A DNA stretch of 38,628 bases from Sporichthyaceae bacterium (GTDB lineage: Bacteria > Actinomycetota > Actinomycetes > Sporichthyales > Sporichthyaceae): contig DASXPS010000012.1 of assembly GCA_036493475.1 (NCBI GenBank), positions 1 to 38,628 of the forward strand, given 5' to 3'. The position numbers were made by a program, and so were the translations under genes. Under the pieces are notes generated by a model. That model saw only the letters and a list, made by a program, of their open reading frames with translations, did no database searches and was not told where the DNA came from. How positions within the stretch are numbered: position 1 is the first letter of the stretch; the number at the start of each line of letters is the position of its first letter. Below, in pieces: positions 1 through 8,433 of this stretch.

Positions 1-508
1 TCGGGACTTCGGCCAGCGCCGACAACCAGTCCGCGGGGGCGGGCAGCAGTTGCGGCTCGAGAAGGTGCGCATGCACGGTCTCGAACAGGCGGGCGACGAC
101 GGGCCGGTCGAACTGTTCACCGTAGCCCCAGCCGGCGGTGAACGTCAGCAGCTCCCGCACGGTGGCCTGCCGGCGCGCGGGCACGGTGTCCTCGATGGGT
201 CCGTCCGGGGTGCGCACCACCCGCACGGAGGCGAGTTCGGGCAGCCAGTCCCCGACGGGGTCGTCGAGCCCGATCCGGCCCTCGTCGATCAGCTGCATGA
301 CCGCGGCCGCCACGATCGGCTTGGTGATCGAGGCGAGGCGGAAGATCGAGTCACGCGCCGCCGGCACGTTGTGCTCGACGTCCGCCAGGCCAACCGCTGC
401 GGTCTGCACCTGGTTTCCGCGGGCGATCAACGCGACCGCCCCCGGCACCCCGTCCCGTCCGACGTGCCCCGACAACATCGTGCCCAGTTCATCCATGGCC
501 ACTGTCAT
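1..508 (-). CDS. Serine hydrolase, beta-lactamase/esterase family (3' part missing)
   Basis: The reading frame is open from an ATG at 508 to the left edge, so only about the first 169 residues are seen. Residues 51-63 read ARDSIFRLASITK. The SITK tetrad (Ser60, Lys63) is the SxxK nucleophile motif of class C beta-lactamase, D,D-peptidase and esterase (EstB-type) enzymes. The typical N-terminal strand pattern (VPGAVALIARGNQVQTAAVGLAD) comes before it. The Tyr-x-Asn and KTG-like motifs would lie outside the window, so the substrate (cell wall peptide, ester or beta-lactam) cannot be told. No signal peptide is visible, which favours a cytoplasmic esterase-like enzyme. It follows surE on the same strand after about 90 bp. 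An in-frame ATG at 496 is an alternative start, since neither has a strong ribosome site. Confidence 0.85.
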   Translation of the reverse strand, partial: MTVAMDELGTMLSGHVGRDGVPGAVALIARGNQVQTAAVGLADVEHNVPAARDSIFRLASITKPIVAAAVMQLIDEGRIGLDDPVGDWLPELASVRVVRTPDGPIEDTVPARRQATVRELLTFTAGWGYGEQFDRPVVARLFETVHAHLLEPQLLPAPADWLSALAEVP

Positions 509-598
509 ACCCGGGGCGTCAGGAAACGCGCCGATCAGGGTCCGAAAATGACGCCCCACGTATGAGAGAGCTCGCTGCGCTCATGAATGATCGTGCGA

Positions 599-1453
599 TC
601 AACGCGCCAAAGCCTCGGTGCCCAACAGCAGATCCAGGTCCGCGTCACGGTCGGCACAGACCGGGTGCAGCGCGGTCAGCGTCGCCCACCCGTCAGCGAG
701 CAACGCGGCGTCGCTGTCCGGTTCGCCGCTGGCGTCGATCTCGGAGACCTGCACGGTGAAATACCCGCTGTCCCGCTCCCCGATGTGGGTCTGTACCGCA
801 CCGAAGGAGGCCAGCGGGGCGCGGCGCAGGCCCCGCACCGAGGAGGCCTCGACGTTGGGCACGTTGAGGTTCACCGCGGTACCCGCGGGCAACCGCACCA
901 GACCGGGCAGCATCTCCGCGGCGAACTGCGCGGCGGTGTCCCACTGCTGCTCACCCGCGCCGATGCCCAGCGACACGGCCATCGCGGTGATGCCCTGCGC
1001 CGCGGCGGTCAGCGCGGCGCCCACCGTGCCGGAGTGCAGGATCGCCTGCCCGGTGTTCGGGCCGTGGTTGATCCCGGAGAGCACCAGGTCCGGTGGGTCG
1101 CCGAAGGCGCCGCGGGTGGCGGTGAGCGCGATGAACGCCGGCGAGGCCTCGACGCCGTAGACGCTGCCGTCCTCCAGGCCGGGCAGTCGGTGGGACTTGG
1201 TGACGATGCGCGCGCCATCGGTGAGCGCGGTGATGGAGGCGCTGGCGCCGCTGGAGTTGGAGGCGGGTGCGGCGACCACCACGTCCAGGCCCGCGCGTGC
1301 CGCGATCTCGGCGAGCTTGTGCAGGCCGGGGCTCTCGATGCCGTCGTCGTTGGTGATCAGGCAACGCAGCCGCCGACCGGAATCGCCGAACTCCACACCG
1401 GTCTTGGTCCGCCGGCCGAGTTCCTCCGGGCTGATGCTGCGCGGGTCGTTCAT
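599..1453 (-). CDS. surE: 5'/3'-nucleotidase SurE
   Basis: 284 residues. SurE dephosphorylates nucleoside 5'- and 3'-monophosphates in a metal-dependent way in the cytoplasm. The metal-binding start of the family is seen as CLITNDDGIESPGL (Asp36, Asp37), followed by the AAPASNSSGASASIT loop and the active-site block LVLSGINHGPNTG. There is an extension of about 30 residues before the first strand (MNDPRSISPEELGRRTKTGV). The ATG at 1453 has AAGGAGG five bases upstream. Its first four bases (ATGA) overlap the stop of the pfkB-like gene, so the two are translationally coupled. Family assignment is firm; the linkage with a sugar kinase suggests a metabolic housekeeping operon. Confidence 0.95.
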   Translation of the reverse strand: MNDPRSISPEELGRRTKTGVEFGDSGRRLRCLITNDDGIESPGLHKLAEIAARAGLDVVVAAPASNSSGASASITALTDGARIVTKSHRLPGLEDGSVYGVEASPAFIALTATRGAFGDPPDLVLSGINHGPNTGQAILHSGTVGAALTAAAQGITAMAVSLGIGAGEQQWDTAAQFAAEMLPGLVRLPAGTAVNLNVPNVEASSVRGLRRAPLASFGAVQTHIGERDSGYFTVQVSEIDASGEPDSDAALLADGWATLTALHPVCADRDADLDLLLGTEALAR

Positions 1454-2415
1454 TCCTGTCCTCCTTCGGCCGCGCCCGCCGAGCGGGTGCGTAGTTGCAC
1501 GTGCCCGGCCAGCCGCTCGATGGCATCGCGGTCGCCGCTGGCCAGGCCGCGGCGGGTGACGTTGAGCGCACCCGCGGCGGCGGCCAGCCGCAGAGCCGCT
1601 GCGGTGTCCATACCCAGGGCCAACCCGGCGGCCAAACCCGCGGTCATCGAATCCCCGGCGCCGCGGTGGTCGACCTCCTCCAGATGCGGACCCACCACCT
1701 CGATCACCTCCTCGCCGTCGAGCAGTGCCCACGGCGGTTGATCCGCACGGCTGAGCACCACCTGGTCGGCACCCTGCTCGCGCAACCGGTGCATGGCGGC
1801 GATCAACTCATCGGGGTCCTCGGACTTGGCGAAACCGTCCTCCAACACCTGTTCGTGACTGACCTTCAGCAGACTCAGCCCACCGCCCATCGCCTCGGTC
1901 AACGGCGCCCCGGACAGGTCGGCGACGACGATCCGCCCCGCCTTGCGCAGGTCCGCCGCGAGGCGGCGGTAGACCTCGGCCGGCAGCACCGGCAGATCCC
2001 ACGGCCCCGGCCCGGCCAGCACCGCGACCTTGGCGTCCAGGCCCAGGCTGACCGCGCTGCCGTAGAGGTCGTCGACGTCGTGCCGGGACAGCTTGCCCGG
2101 CGTGGTGACCGCGACCTGCACCCGTTCCCCGCCGCGCCGGTCGTGCACGTAGGCACCGTTGCGCGCGGAGGTGTTCACCATCGCCACCTCGATGTCGTGC
2201 GCGGCGATGAGATTCCACAGCAGCTCGCCGGTCTCGCCACCGAACGGCCCACCGAGCACCACCGGCAGGCCGAGTTCGGCGACCATCCGGGCCACCCAGA
2301 AACCCTGGCCGCCGGCGTGGAGGTGAATCTCGTCGTGGCCCTCGGAGTCGGCCTCGATGGTGACGGTGAGCAGCGGGTCGGGCGCGAACACGAAGACGGC
2401 GGGCGGCTCGCTCAT
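1450..2415 (-). CDS. PfkB-family carbohydrate kinase (1-phosphofructokinase-like)
   Basis: 321 residues. It belongs to the ribokinase/PfkB fold and phosphorylates a sugar or sugar phosphate with ATP. The N-terminal region has the substrate-binding glycine pair (HAGGQGFWVARMVAELG). The C-terminal signature HRGAGDSMTAG holds the anion-hole glycines and the catalytic Asp of GAGD. Overall layout is closest to the FruK/LacC (1-phosphofructokinase/tagatose-6-phosphate kinase) branch, but the substrate is not identifiable. No PTS or fru repressor gene is near. It is the first gene of a minus-strand set with surE (ATGA overlap) and the serine hydrolase. The start at 2415 is the first ATG. Confidence 0.85.
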   Translation of the reverse strand: MSEPPAVFVFAPDPLLTVTIEADSEGHDEIHLHAGGQGFWVARMVAELGLPVVLGGPFGGETGELLWNLIAAHDIEVAMVNTSARNGAYVHDRRGGERVQVAVTTPGKLSRHDVDDLYGSAVSLGLDAKVAVLAGPGPWDLPVLPAEVYRRLAADLRKAGRIVVADLSGAPLTEAMGGGLSLLKVSHEQVLEDGFAKSEDPDELIAAMHRLREQGADQVVLSRADQPPWALLDGEEVIEVVGPHLEEVDHRGAGDSMTAGLAAGLALGMDTAAALRLAAAAGALNVTRRGLASGDRDAIERLAGHVQLRTRSAGAAEGGQE

Positions 2416-2448
2416 GTCCGGCAGCTACCCCGTTCCGGGGAACACAAA

Positions 2449-2478
2449 GCCGGCCCCCGCGACGTTGCGGGGACCGGC
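2449..2478 (-). terminator. Hairpin terminator after the minor pilin operon
   Basis: The arms GCCGG-x-CCCCGC and GCGGGG-x-CCGGC pair with one mismatch around a six-base loop. On the minus strand the hairpin is followed by TTTGTGTTCC. It lies 17 bp beyond the stop of the PilX-like gene (2495) and before the pfkB-like start (2415), so it separates the two minus-strand units. Confidence 0.7.
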
Positions 2479-2494
2479 CAATCCTGAGGTGGGC

Positions 2495-4459
2495 TCAGGA
2501 GCTGAAGGCCACCGGCAACTGACTCACCGGGATCTCGGCGAAGGTGTCCTGCACCCAGGTCGGGGTGCCGGGCTGCGGATAGTTCGGCGGCGGGGACGTG
2601 CGCAGGTGTTGGTCGTAGTCGTAGTCCGCGTAGTACCCGACGTTGATGTTGGCGTTGGCCACGTCGATGTGATCGACGCTGACGTCCAGCCCGAGGATCT
2701 GCGCACCCAGCGCGCCGCGGTAGTACTGCGCGACCGAGCCGTACAGCTTGATCTTCGGGATCGGCAGGGTGACGGTGGCCAGCTTGTTCAACAGCGCCAG
2801 GTACACGGCGGGTTGCAGCAGCGGGAACGACACCCCGAAGTAGTGCTTCATCGACATGATCGCCGCGTCGATCTCGATGTCCCCGCCCAGCGCCTTCAGC
2901 GGCGTGTACAGCGCGTCCAGTCTCTTCGTGGTCAGCGACAGGCAGGTGGCCAGCGCCACCGTGCACTGCAGCGGGTCCCACACCAGCACCGAGCCGTTGG
3001 CCACCAGGCCCAGCGCGTTCGGCTGCCCGTCGAGGGTGGTCTTGTCGTGGCCGAAGGAGGTGCCGGAGACATCGGAGTACTTGATGTCCGAGGCGATGGT
3101 GATGTCGCCGTCGGTGCCGATGGTGGACCGGCCGTTGAACGCGCCGTCCACGTACAGCGAGCCCTCGCTGCAGTCGCTGCTCAGCGTGTTGGTCAGCAGC
3201 GTCGCCGGGTCCGGGTCCAGCGTGCCGTACAGGCCGAGCAGCTTGCCGGTCAGGCAGTACAGGCCCGACGGCGACGGGTGCGCGGAGCCGCCGGGGTTGT
3301 CCTGCACGTAGATGCCCGACGGGATCGGGATCGGCGCCGGGTCCGAGGCGATGGACGTGACCGCGTTGACCACCTGGTCGGCACCCAGCCCGGCGAGCAC
3401 AGAGGAGGTCAGGTTGAGCAGGCCGCCCAGGATCGGGAAGGAGTTGGCGACCTGGTCCAGGATGTTCTGCGGCACGCCGCCGCCGCAGTCCTTGCCGGGG
3501 TTGTCCGACGGCAGGGTCTGCGGGCTCCACACCTTCATCTGGTTGCCGACAAAGGAGATGCGGGTCGGGCCGGTGTAGACGCAGTACGCCGCGGACTTCA
3601 GCCCGGTCGGCGCGGTATCCATCCCGGAGGCGTAGGTCGGGGTGCCCTTGTCGAAGTGCGGGGTGGTGCTGCCGGTCTGCGAGATGTAGCAGCTCGGCGT
3701 CGGGTTCGACGGGGCCGGCAGGCACTTGTCGTACTGGGTGGTGACCAGGCTGTCGAAGGTCGGTGAGCCCTGCGTGGTGAACACGTCGTTGGAGTGCACG
3801 GTGGAGCCGTCGGTGCTGTCCCCGTCCCGCCAGGCGGGCACCTTGCAGGTGACGCCACCCACCGAGGCCGGGCGCACGTCGGCGGAGGTGGCACCCCAGG
3901 CGCGCTGGCCGCAGGCCGCGGGCCCGCCGGTGGAGTTCAGCAACCGCGGGTAGGCGAAGGCGTCCGACGGGTCGGCCGCCTCCACCTCGGAGTAATACAG
4001 GTAGTCGGTGTAGGCGGACTTATGGATCGTCACTTTCACCGCGCGCTCGGTGCCCTCACGCACCTTGCCCGCGGCGTAGACGGTGTAGTCGCCGTTGGCG
4101 TCCGGGGTGGCCTGCACCCGATACTGCGGGCAGTTCACCGGCACGGTCGGGTGGCTGTCGCAGGCCACTCCGTCCGGGTCCTTGGAGCCCGGCACCGCGG
4201 CCCAGCCGGTCGGCAGTGAGGACAACGAGTTTGCCCGCAGCGCGTTGACCACGCTGTCCACGCCGGCCTGCGCCGCGGACACCGCGCCGTCGAAGTCCTG
4301 CTCGCGCCGCGCGCCCTTCATGGAGTTGATGGCGTAGCTCGAGACCAATGAGGCGATCAACACGATCACCATGCCGTAGCCGACGACGGCGATCATCGCG
4401 AATCCGGCGTCGGTGTGCGGGCCGCGGCGGTAGAGAGAACGGATGCGCTGGAGGATCAA
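2495..4459 (-). CDS. PilX-like minor pilin/pilus-associated protein (TTG start)
   Basis: About 654 residues. Near the N-terminus (residues 17-45) a basic segment is followed by DAGFAMIAVVGYGMVIVLIA and further hydrophobic residues. This looks like a type IV prepilin leader with cleavage between Gly19 and Phe20, but lacks the Glu at mature position 5, as in PilX-type minor pilins. The long remainder (about 600 residues) is exported, Cys-containing and rich in Gly, Ser, Pro and Asp, with no recognised domain. The upstream gene stops at 4461 and the frame has no ATG or GTG before the hydrophobic segment, so TTG at 4459 is the best start. It is the last gene of the minus-strand pilin operon. Identity as a PilX-like product rests on position and N-terminal shape, not on similarity of the large domain. 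Confidence 0.7.
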   Translation of the reverse strand: MILQRIRSLYRRGPHTDAGFAMIAVVGYGMVIVLIASLVSSYAINSMKGARREQDFDGAVSAAQAGVDSVVNALRANSLSSLPTGWAAVPGSKDPDGVACDSHPTVPVNCPQYRVQATPDANGDYTVYAAGKVREGTERAVKVTIHKSAYTDYLYYSEVEAADPSDAFAYPRLLNSTGGPAACGQRAWGATSADVRPASVGGVTCKVPAWRDGDSTDGSTVHSNDVFTTQGSPTFDSLVTTQYDKCLPAPSNPTPSCYISQTGSTTPHFDKGTPTYASGMDTAPTGLKSAAYCVYTGPTRISFVGNQMKVWSPQTLPSDNPGKDCGGGVPQNILDQVANSFPILGGLLNLTSSVLAGLGADQVVNAVTSIASDPAPIPIPSGIYVQDNPGGSAHPSPSGLYCLTGKLLGLYGTLDPDPATLLTNTLSSDCSEGSLYVDGAFNGRSTIGTDGDITIASDIKYSDVSGTSFGHDKTTLDGQPNALGLVANGSVLVWDPLQCTVALATCLSLTTKRLDALYTPLKALGGDIEIDAAIMSMKHYFGVSFPLLQPAVYLALLNKLATVTLPIPKIKLYGSVAQYYRGALGAQILGLDVSVDHIDVANANINVGYYADYDYDQHLRTSPPPNYPQPGTPTWVQDTFAEIPVSQLPVAFSS

Positions 4460-4460
4460 C

Positions 4461-5147
4461 TCAGTGCCCCAGGGTGGAGTTGGGAAGGAAGACGCTGGTG
4501 CTGACACCCGGGCTGGGGTGCGTGGAATCGCCCACCGGCAGGGCGATACGGATCGAGGCGATGGTGGCGAGGATGGAGCCGCTCGGCGCGGGTGAGGTGA
4601 CGATGGCGCCGTTGCTGCCGGTGTAGTAGGTGAACAACGGGCCGTTGCTGCTCGGCAGCGGCCAGGTGATGCCGCGGCTGATCGTGCGGGTGGCGCCGGT
4701 GGCCCAGGTGTAGTCGCCGCTGGTCCAGGTCGAGGCGACCTGTTGGCGGGTCTCGGTGACCGCCGCGGTGGTGCCAGTGGCATCGTTCGGGTCGGCCGCG
4801 ATCGTGTAGGTGATGCGGGTCGGCGCGGGCTTGGTGCCGATCTTGTCGCCGACGTTGGCGTAGAACACGACCCGGGTGTCGGTGGCGGTCTCGAATGCCG
4901 CCGGACAGGAGGAGACGCAGGTCGAGTTCAGCTGCTCGGGCCGGACGGCGGTGCGCAGGTTCTTCGACAGGGCGTCGACCCCGATGCGGATCTGGTCGAG
5001 ATTGGCCAGCCGCGAGCCGGCGCTGGCGCCGTTGCGCAGCATGCCGATCATCGCGGCCGTGACCAGGCCCAGCACGGTGCTGGCGATGACCATGGCGACC
5101 AGCACCTCGATGAGGGAGTAGCCCCCGTCACGGCGTGGAGTCCGCAT
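4461..5147 (-). CDS. PilW-like minor type IV pilin
   Basis: 228 residues from the ATG at 5147, or 229 from a GTG one codon earlier. The N-terminus MRTPRRDGGYSLIEVLVAM is a canonical prepilin motif: cleavage after Gly9, aromatic residue at mature position 1, Glu at mature position 5. A hydrophobic helix follows. The C-terminal part is a Thr/Ser-rich globular domain with a Cys pair near residues 74-78 (NSTCVSSCPA). The ATG overlaps the stop of the upstream pilin gene (TGATG), so the operon PilV-like, PilW-like, PilX-like is translationally coupled. Minor pilins of this kind prime assembly of the pilus tip. The specific PilW label is inferred from order and length. Confidence 0.8.
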   Translation of the reverse strand: MRTPRRDGGYSLIEVLVAMVIASTVLGLVTAAMIGMLRNGASAGSRLANLDQIRIGVDALSKNLRTAVRPEQLNSTCVSSCPAAFETATDTRVVFYANVGDKIGTKPAPTRITYTIAADPNDATGTTAAVTETRQQVASTWTSGDYTWATGATRTISRGITWPLPSSNGPLFTYYTGSNGAIVTSPAPSGSILATIASIRIALPVGDSTHPSPGVSTSVFLPNSTLGH

Positions 5148-6850
5148 CACTTCACCACGATCTTGACGGACATGTTGTTCGTGACGATCACTGACAGCAC
5201 CTGGTCAGACGACGATGTGTCGATGGTCCGGTTACCGGGGCTGGTGAGCGTGAAGTCGTACGTACCTGGCTTCAAGGACACGGAGCCCTGCCCGATGAGC
5301 CCGAGAAGGCTGGTGAACGTCGTGTCTTTCGGCGACGTTCCTGTGCAACCGTTCTTTAGCGTGGCCCGCACGGTGTACGACCCCAGGAGCGAGGAGAGGT
5401 CGCTGAACGGGATTGTGACGGTGCGCGAAACCGAGCAGTTGTAGGACACCGCCGGCAGCGGGACGGCCAGTTGGCCGACGCTGTTGATCGTCGCCGCCGT
5501 GCTGGACGGACCGGCCGCGAAGGTCCAGTCCCCATAGGGCAGTGAGGTGCTCACTGCGCCGTTGACCATCGCCAGTTGCTGCGTCGTGCCGCCGCAGGTG
5601 CTGGAGCCGGGCGTGGCGGTAACGGTCCCGGTGTAACCCACCAGGGTCGCCGGGTTGGTGGTCGTCGAGGTGTTGAGGGTGACCTGCACAGGCCCGCTCG
5701 GGCAGGTCGAATAGTTCGCGGTCAGCGTCACGTTGTTCGTGCCGGAGCCGATCACCGAGCTCGCCCCCGCCGTACCCGACGATGTCGGGGAGGTGAAACT
5801 CCACGATCCGTAAGCGATCGATCCGTTCAGCAGGCCGCTGAGGACATCGGTGGAGAAGGTGGTGGTGGCGATCGGCGTGCTACACGTTGACGTTGCCTGC
5901 CGCGCGCCGGTGATGGTCGCGCCCAACACGGTGTTCAAAAGCCAAGACAGCAGGGTGTTCTGAGTCTGCACCTTGAACTGCACGGTCTTGGTGCCACCAC
6001 AGTTGTCCAGCACCGTGATGGCGGGGGCGGTCGCCGTGGAGCTCCCGACGGTCACGTACGAGGTGCCGATCGCGCCGTCGGGAAGAATGGCCGTCAGATT
6101 CCAGGGCCCGTAGGGCAGCGAGTAGCTGAACACGCCGCTGTTGTTGGTGAGCGGGATGGTCGACGTGCAGGGGTTGCCGCTGGCCGGGCTGGCCGTCACG
6201 GTGCCCGCGAACGTCGAGGTCCAGGGCACCGTCGCGTAGCCGGCGGGCACGTTGGCGGTGCTGTTCACGGTGACCAGCGCGGTGCCCCGGCTGAGGCTGC
6301 AGGTCGGGGAGATCGTGACGATCGGGTCGGGGGTCACCGGAGTCACGGTTACAGAGCCCGCCGAGGAGCCGCCGGATCCGTTGCCGCCGGTGCCGTTGAT
6401 GCTGAGGATCGAGCTGTTCACCACCGGCTTGGTGCCGCCCATGTCCTGCCACGTCGCGGTGACCGTGAGCTTCAGCGACTCGAACGCATCCGCCGAGCTC
6501 CACTCGCCCGAGTCGACCAGGTGGTAGTTAGTGCTGGAGTCGGCCACGTCGGATGTGATGGTGAACAGCGTCGGCGAAACCGTGCTGACGGTGCGCGTAA
6601 TGTCAGTGGTGATCCCCGACGGATTGCTCTGCATGAGGCCGCGGATCCGCTCGACCTCTTGCGCCGCGACACTCGCCGCGCGCACGCGCTGCCGGTCGTC
6701 GGCGGTCACACCCAACGCGTGGATGAGCATGGCTGCGGCGGCAGTGGCGATGACCGCGAGGATTCCCATCGCCACCATCGACTCCACCAAGGTGAAGCCC
6801 TTGTCTCGACGATCGCGCTTCGCGCGTCGTCCCGACGACTGCACAACCAC
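5147..6850 (-). CDS. PilV-like minor pilin carrying four Cys-paired tandem repeats
   Basis: 567 residues, about three times a usual minor pilin. Residues 15-36 (RDKGFTLVESMVAMG and onward) are a prepilin motif with cleavage after Gly18 and Glu at mature position 5. A normal pilin-like head runs to about residue 150. After a Gly/Ser linker (GTGGNGSGGSSAG) come four repeats of about 90-100 residues. Each ends in a hairpin-like motif: LPYGPW (245), IAYGSW (345), LPYGDW (438), LKPGTY (526). Each repeat also carries two cysteines (184/228, 284/323, 383/419, 472/502). The GTG start has GAGGAG six bases upstream. Inference: a tip pilin with a long stalk or adhesin. The repeats look like small beta-sandwich surface domains, but I cannot name the family. 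Confidence 0.8.
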   Translation of the reverse strand: MVVQSSGRRAKRDRRDKGFTLVESMVAMGILAVIATAAAAMLIHALGVTADDRQRVRAASVAAQEVERIRGLMQSNPSGITTDITRTVSTVSPTLFTITSDVADSSTNYHLVDSGEWSSADAFESLKLTVTATWQDMGGTKPVVNSSILSINGTGGNGSGGSSAGSVTVTPVTPDPIVTISPTCSLSRGTALVTVNSTANVPAGYATVPWTSTFAGTVTASPASGNPCTSTIPLTNNSGVFSYSLPYGPWNLTAILPDGAIGTSYVTVGSSTATAPAITVLDNCGGTKTVQFKVQTQNTLLSWLLNTVLGATITGARQATSTCSTPIATTTFSTDVLSGLLNGSIAYGSWSFTSPTSSGTAGASSVIGSGTNNVTLTANYSTCPSGPVQVTLNTSTTTNPATLVGYTGTVTATPGSSTCGGTTQQLAMVNGAVSTSLPYGDWTFAAGPSSTAATINSVGQLAVPLPAVSYNCSVSRTVTIPFSDLSSLLGSYTVRATLKNGCTGTSPKDTTFTSLLGLIGQGSVSLKPGTYDFTLTSPGNRTIDTSSSDQVLSVIVTNNMSVKIVVK

Positions 6851-7157
6851 CTACGACTCCTCGCGAGAACTCGCTTTGTCTCCGCAGAGATGTCGGTTCG
6901 CGATGCATCGTGCTTGAGCGCTTACCGCTGTGCATCGGGATCTACCCGGACATGGTCAAGTCACCAATGCCGCGCGCCCGAGCGAATGGGACGAACCGAG
7001 GTCACGGATTCGCCTTCTGGCAAAGGAAATCCGAGGTGACTATCAACCCGGGGTTAGCACCGTCCGACATCCCTGCCAGTCCCGGTCGACGCCCCCGCCG
7101 ACCAAGCCCCGCCCATCGGGGCTCGGACGAATCCCCACCACCCCAGGGAGAACCACC
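6851..7157. promoter_or_regulatory. Divergent promoter region between minor and major pilin genes
   Basis: 307 bp separate the PilV-like start (minus) from the first major pilin start (plus), so promoters for both directions must lie here. No clean -35/-10 pair could be chosen with confidence. A small perfect hairpin, AGCCCCG-CCCAT-CGGGGCT (7105-7123), sits in the presumed 5' leader of the major pilin, about 34 bases before its GTG. No gene is supported inside. Confidence 0.5.
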
Positions 7158-7667
7158 GTGTACACCCGCATGCGTAAGGCCCTCGACGAAGGGCGCAAGG
7201 ACAAGGGCTTCACCCTCATCGAGCTCCTCGTCGTCATCATCATCATCGGCATCCTGGCCGCGATCGCCATCCCGATCTTCCTGCACCAGCGCCAAAAGGC
7301 CGTGGATGCCTCGTCCAAGTCTGACGTCCGCACCGTCGCAACGCAGATGGAGACGTACTACACGGACAGCCAGGCGTACCCGGTTACCGGCGGCGGCGCC
7401 ACGGGTATCGTGGCAACCACGGCCGGAAGCGTGACCACGCTCGCCATCGGCGGCGAAAACGTCACCCTCTCGCCCGGCAACACCGCGCACGTCTACACCA
7501 ACGCTGGCAGCTCGACTCCGGCCACCGCATACTGCGTGTCGGTGAGCAACACCAACGCAACCCAGGTCTGGGTTTGGGAGAGCGATAAGGGCGGTCTGCA
7601 GCCGAGCGCTGTCACCTCCTGTCCAAGCAGCGGCACCGGTGCGGTGTACACCAGCACGGTCCTCTAA
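7158..7667 (+). CDS. Type IV major pilin (PilA-like), copy 1
   Basis: 169 residues. The leader MYTRMRKALDEGRKDKG is short and basic, cleaved after Gly17. The mature protein begins FTLIELLVVIIIIGILAAIA, a textbook class IVa pilin helix with Glu at position 5. The body is a small beta-domain with two cysteines near the C-terminus (AYCVSV and TSCPSS), the usual disulfide loop. The GTG start at 7158 has AGGGAG seven bases upstream; earlier in-frame ATGs lack a ribosome site and would place a long tail before the leader. A very strong hairpin follows the gene. It probably encodes an abundant pilus subunit assembled by machinery encoded elsewhere. Confidence 0.92.
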   Translation: MYTRMRKALDEGRKDKGFTLIELLVVIIIIGILAAIAIPIFLHQRQKAVDASSKSDVRTVATQMETYYTDSQAYPVTGGGATGIVATTAGSVTTLAIGGENVTLSPGNTAHVYTNAGSSTPATAYCVSVSNTNATQVWVWESDKGGLQPSAVTSCPSSGTGAVYTSTVL

Positions 7668-7691
7668 TACACAAGCTGAGCAACACAAGTC

Positions 7692-7732
7692 GAAGCGCCT
7701 GGGGTGGATCAACTCTCCACCCCAGGCGCTTC
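7692..7732 (+). terminator. Strong 17-bp stem-loop between the two major pilin genes
   Basis: The arm GAAGCGCCTGGGGTGGA (7692-7708) pairs perfectly with 7716-7732 around a seven-base loop. There is no T-run after it. It lies 25 bp after the first pilin stop, so it either ends transcription of the first pilin or stabilises its mRNA and sets the ratio of the two pilins. Confidence 0.75.
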
Positions 7733-7852
7733 AACGTTCCGCCGAGCGACAGCTTCCGATCTCTTTACTGGGGCTATGGCAAGCGCCTCCGCTGGCGAGC
7801 CGACTCTTCAGACATCCCCCGTCGGTCCGTCACCACCATGGAGTCCCGCCGT

Positions 7853-8305
7853 ATGTACCGTCATATTCGTAAGTCGCTGCACAACAAGGACAAGGGCTTC
7901 ACCCTCATCGAGCTCCTCATCGTCATCATCATCATCGGCATCCTGGCCGCAATCGCCATCCCGATCTTCCTGCACCAGCGCGAGCGAGCCGTCGACGCAT
8001 CCGCGAAGTCCGACGCGCACAGCCTGGCGGTTGAGATGGAGTCGTTTTACACGGACGCAGCGGCTTACCCGAGCGACGCCGACTACAGCTTTACCGCTCC
8101 CGACGCCACCATCGGGACCGAGGAGGTTCGCATGTCGCCCGGCAACGTGCCGAACATCTACCTGAACTCGGACAGCAGCGCGTACTGCATTTCCATCGAC
8201 AACCCCGGCAAGGCCACCCGCCCCTGGGTCTGGCAGAGCGACAACGGCGGCCTCCAGGTCAACGCCGCGGCCGACTGCGCCGCCTACACCACCGCCCTGT
8301 CCTGA
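7853..8305 (+). CDS. Type IV major pilin (PilA-like), copy 2
   Basis: 150 residues from the ATG at 7853. The leader MYRHIRKSLHNKDKG lines up with that of copy 1, cleavage falls after Gly15, and the helix FTLIELLIVIIIIGILAAIA follows. Two C-terminal cysteines (AYCISI and ADCAAY) match copy 1. An earlier ATG at 7838 is possible. However, 7853 has GGAG nine bases upstream and gives the same leader length as copy 1. Over 95 bp coding for the leader end and helix, the two copies differ at only two bases, while the exposed parts have diverged. This suggests duplication followed by diversification, or gene conversion. Confidence 0.9.
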   Translation: MYRHIRKSLHNKDKGFTLIELLIVIIIIGILAAIAIPIFLHQRERAVDASAKSDAHSLAVEMESFYTDAAAYPSDADYSFTAPDATIGTEEVRMSPGNVPNIYLNSDSSAYCISIDNPGKATRPWVWQSDNGGLQVNAAADCAAYTTALS

Positions 8306-8344
8306 CGCTCAACCCGCGCCAGATCTCCACCGATCAACTGGTAA

Positions 8345-8374
8345 GGCCGGGTCCGAGCCCTTGCGGACCCGGCC
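8345..8374 (+). terminator. Stem-loop after the second pilin
   Basis: GGCCGGGTCCG (8345-8355) pairs perfectly with CGGACCCGGCC (8364-8374) around an eight-base loop. It lies 40 bp after the second pilin stop and before the TadG-like gene. No T-run follows. Confidence 0.6.
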
Positions 8375-8433
8375 CGATCCCCGCCCCCGTGCCCTCCTCG
8401 GGACCCGGTCGGCCCCACCCGCGAGAGGTCCCT

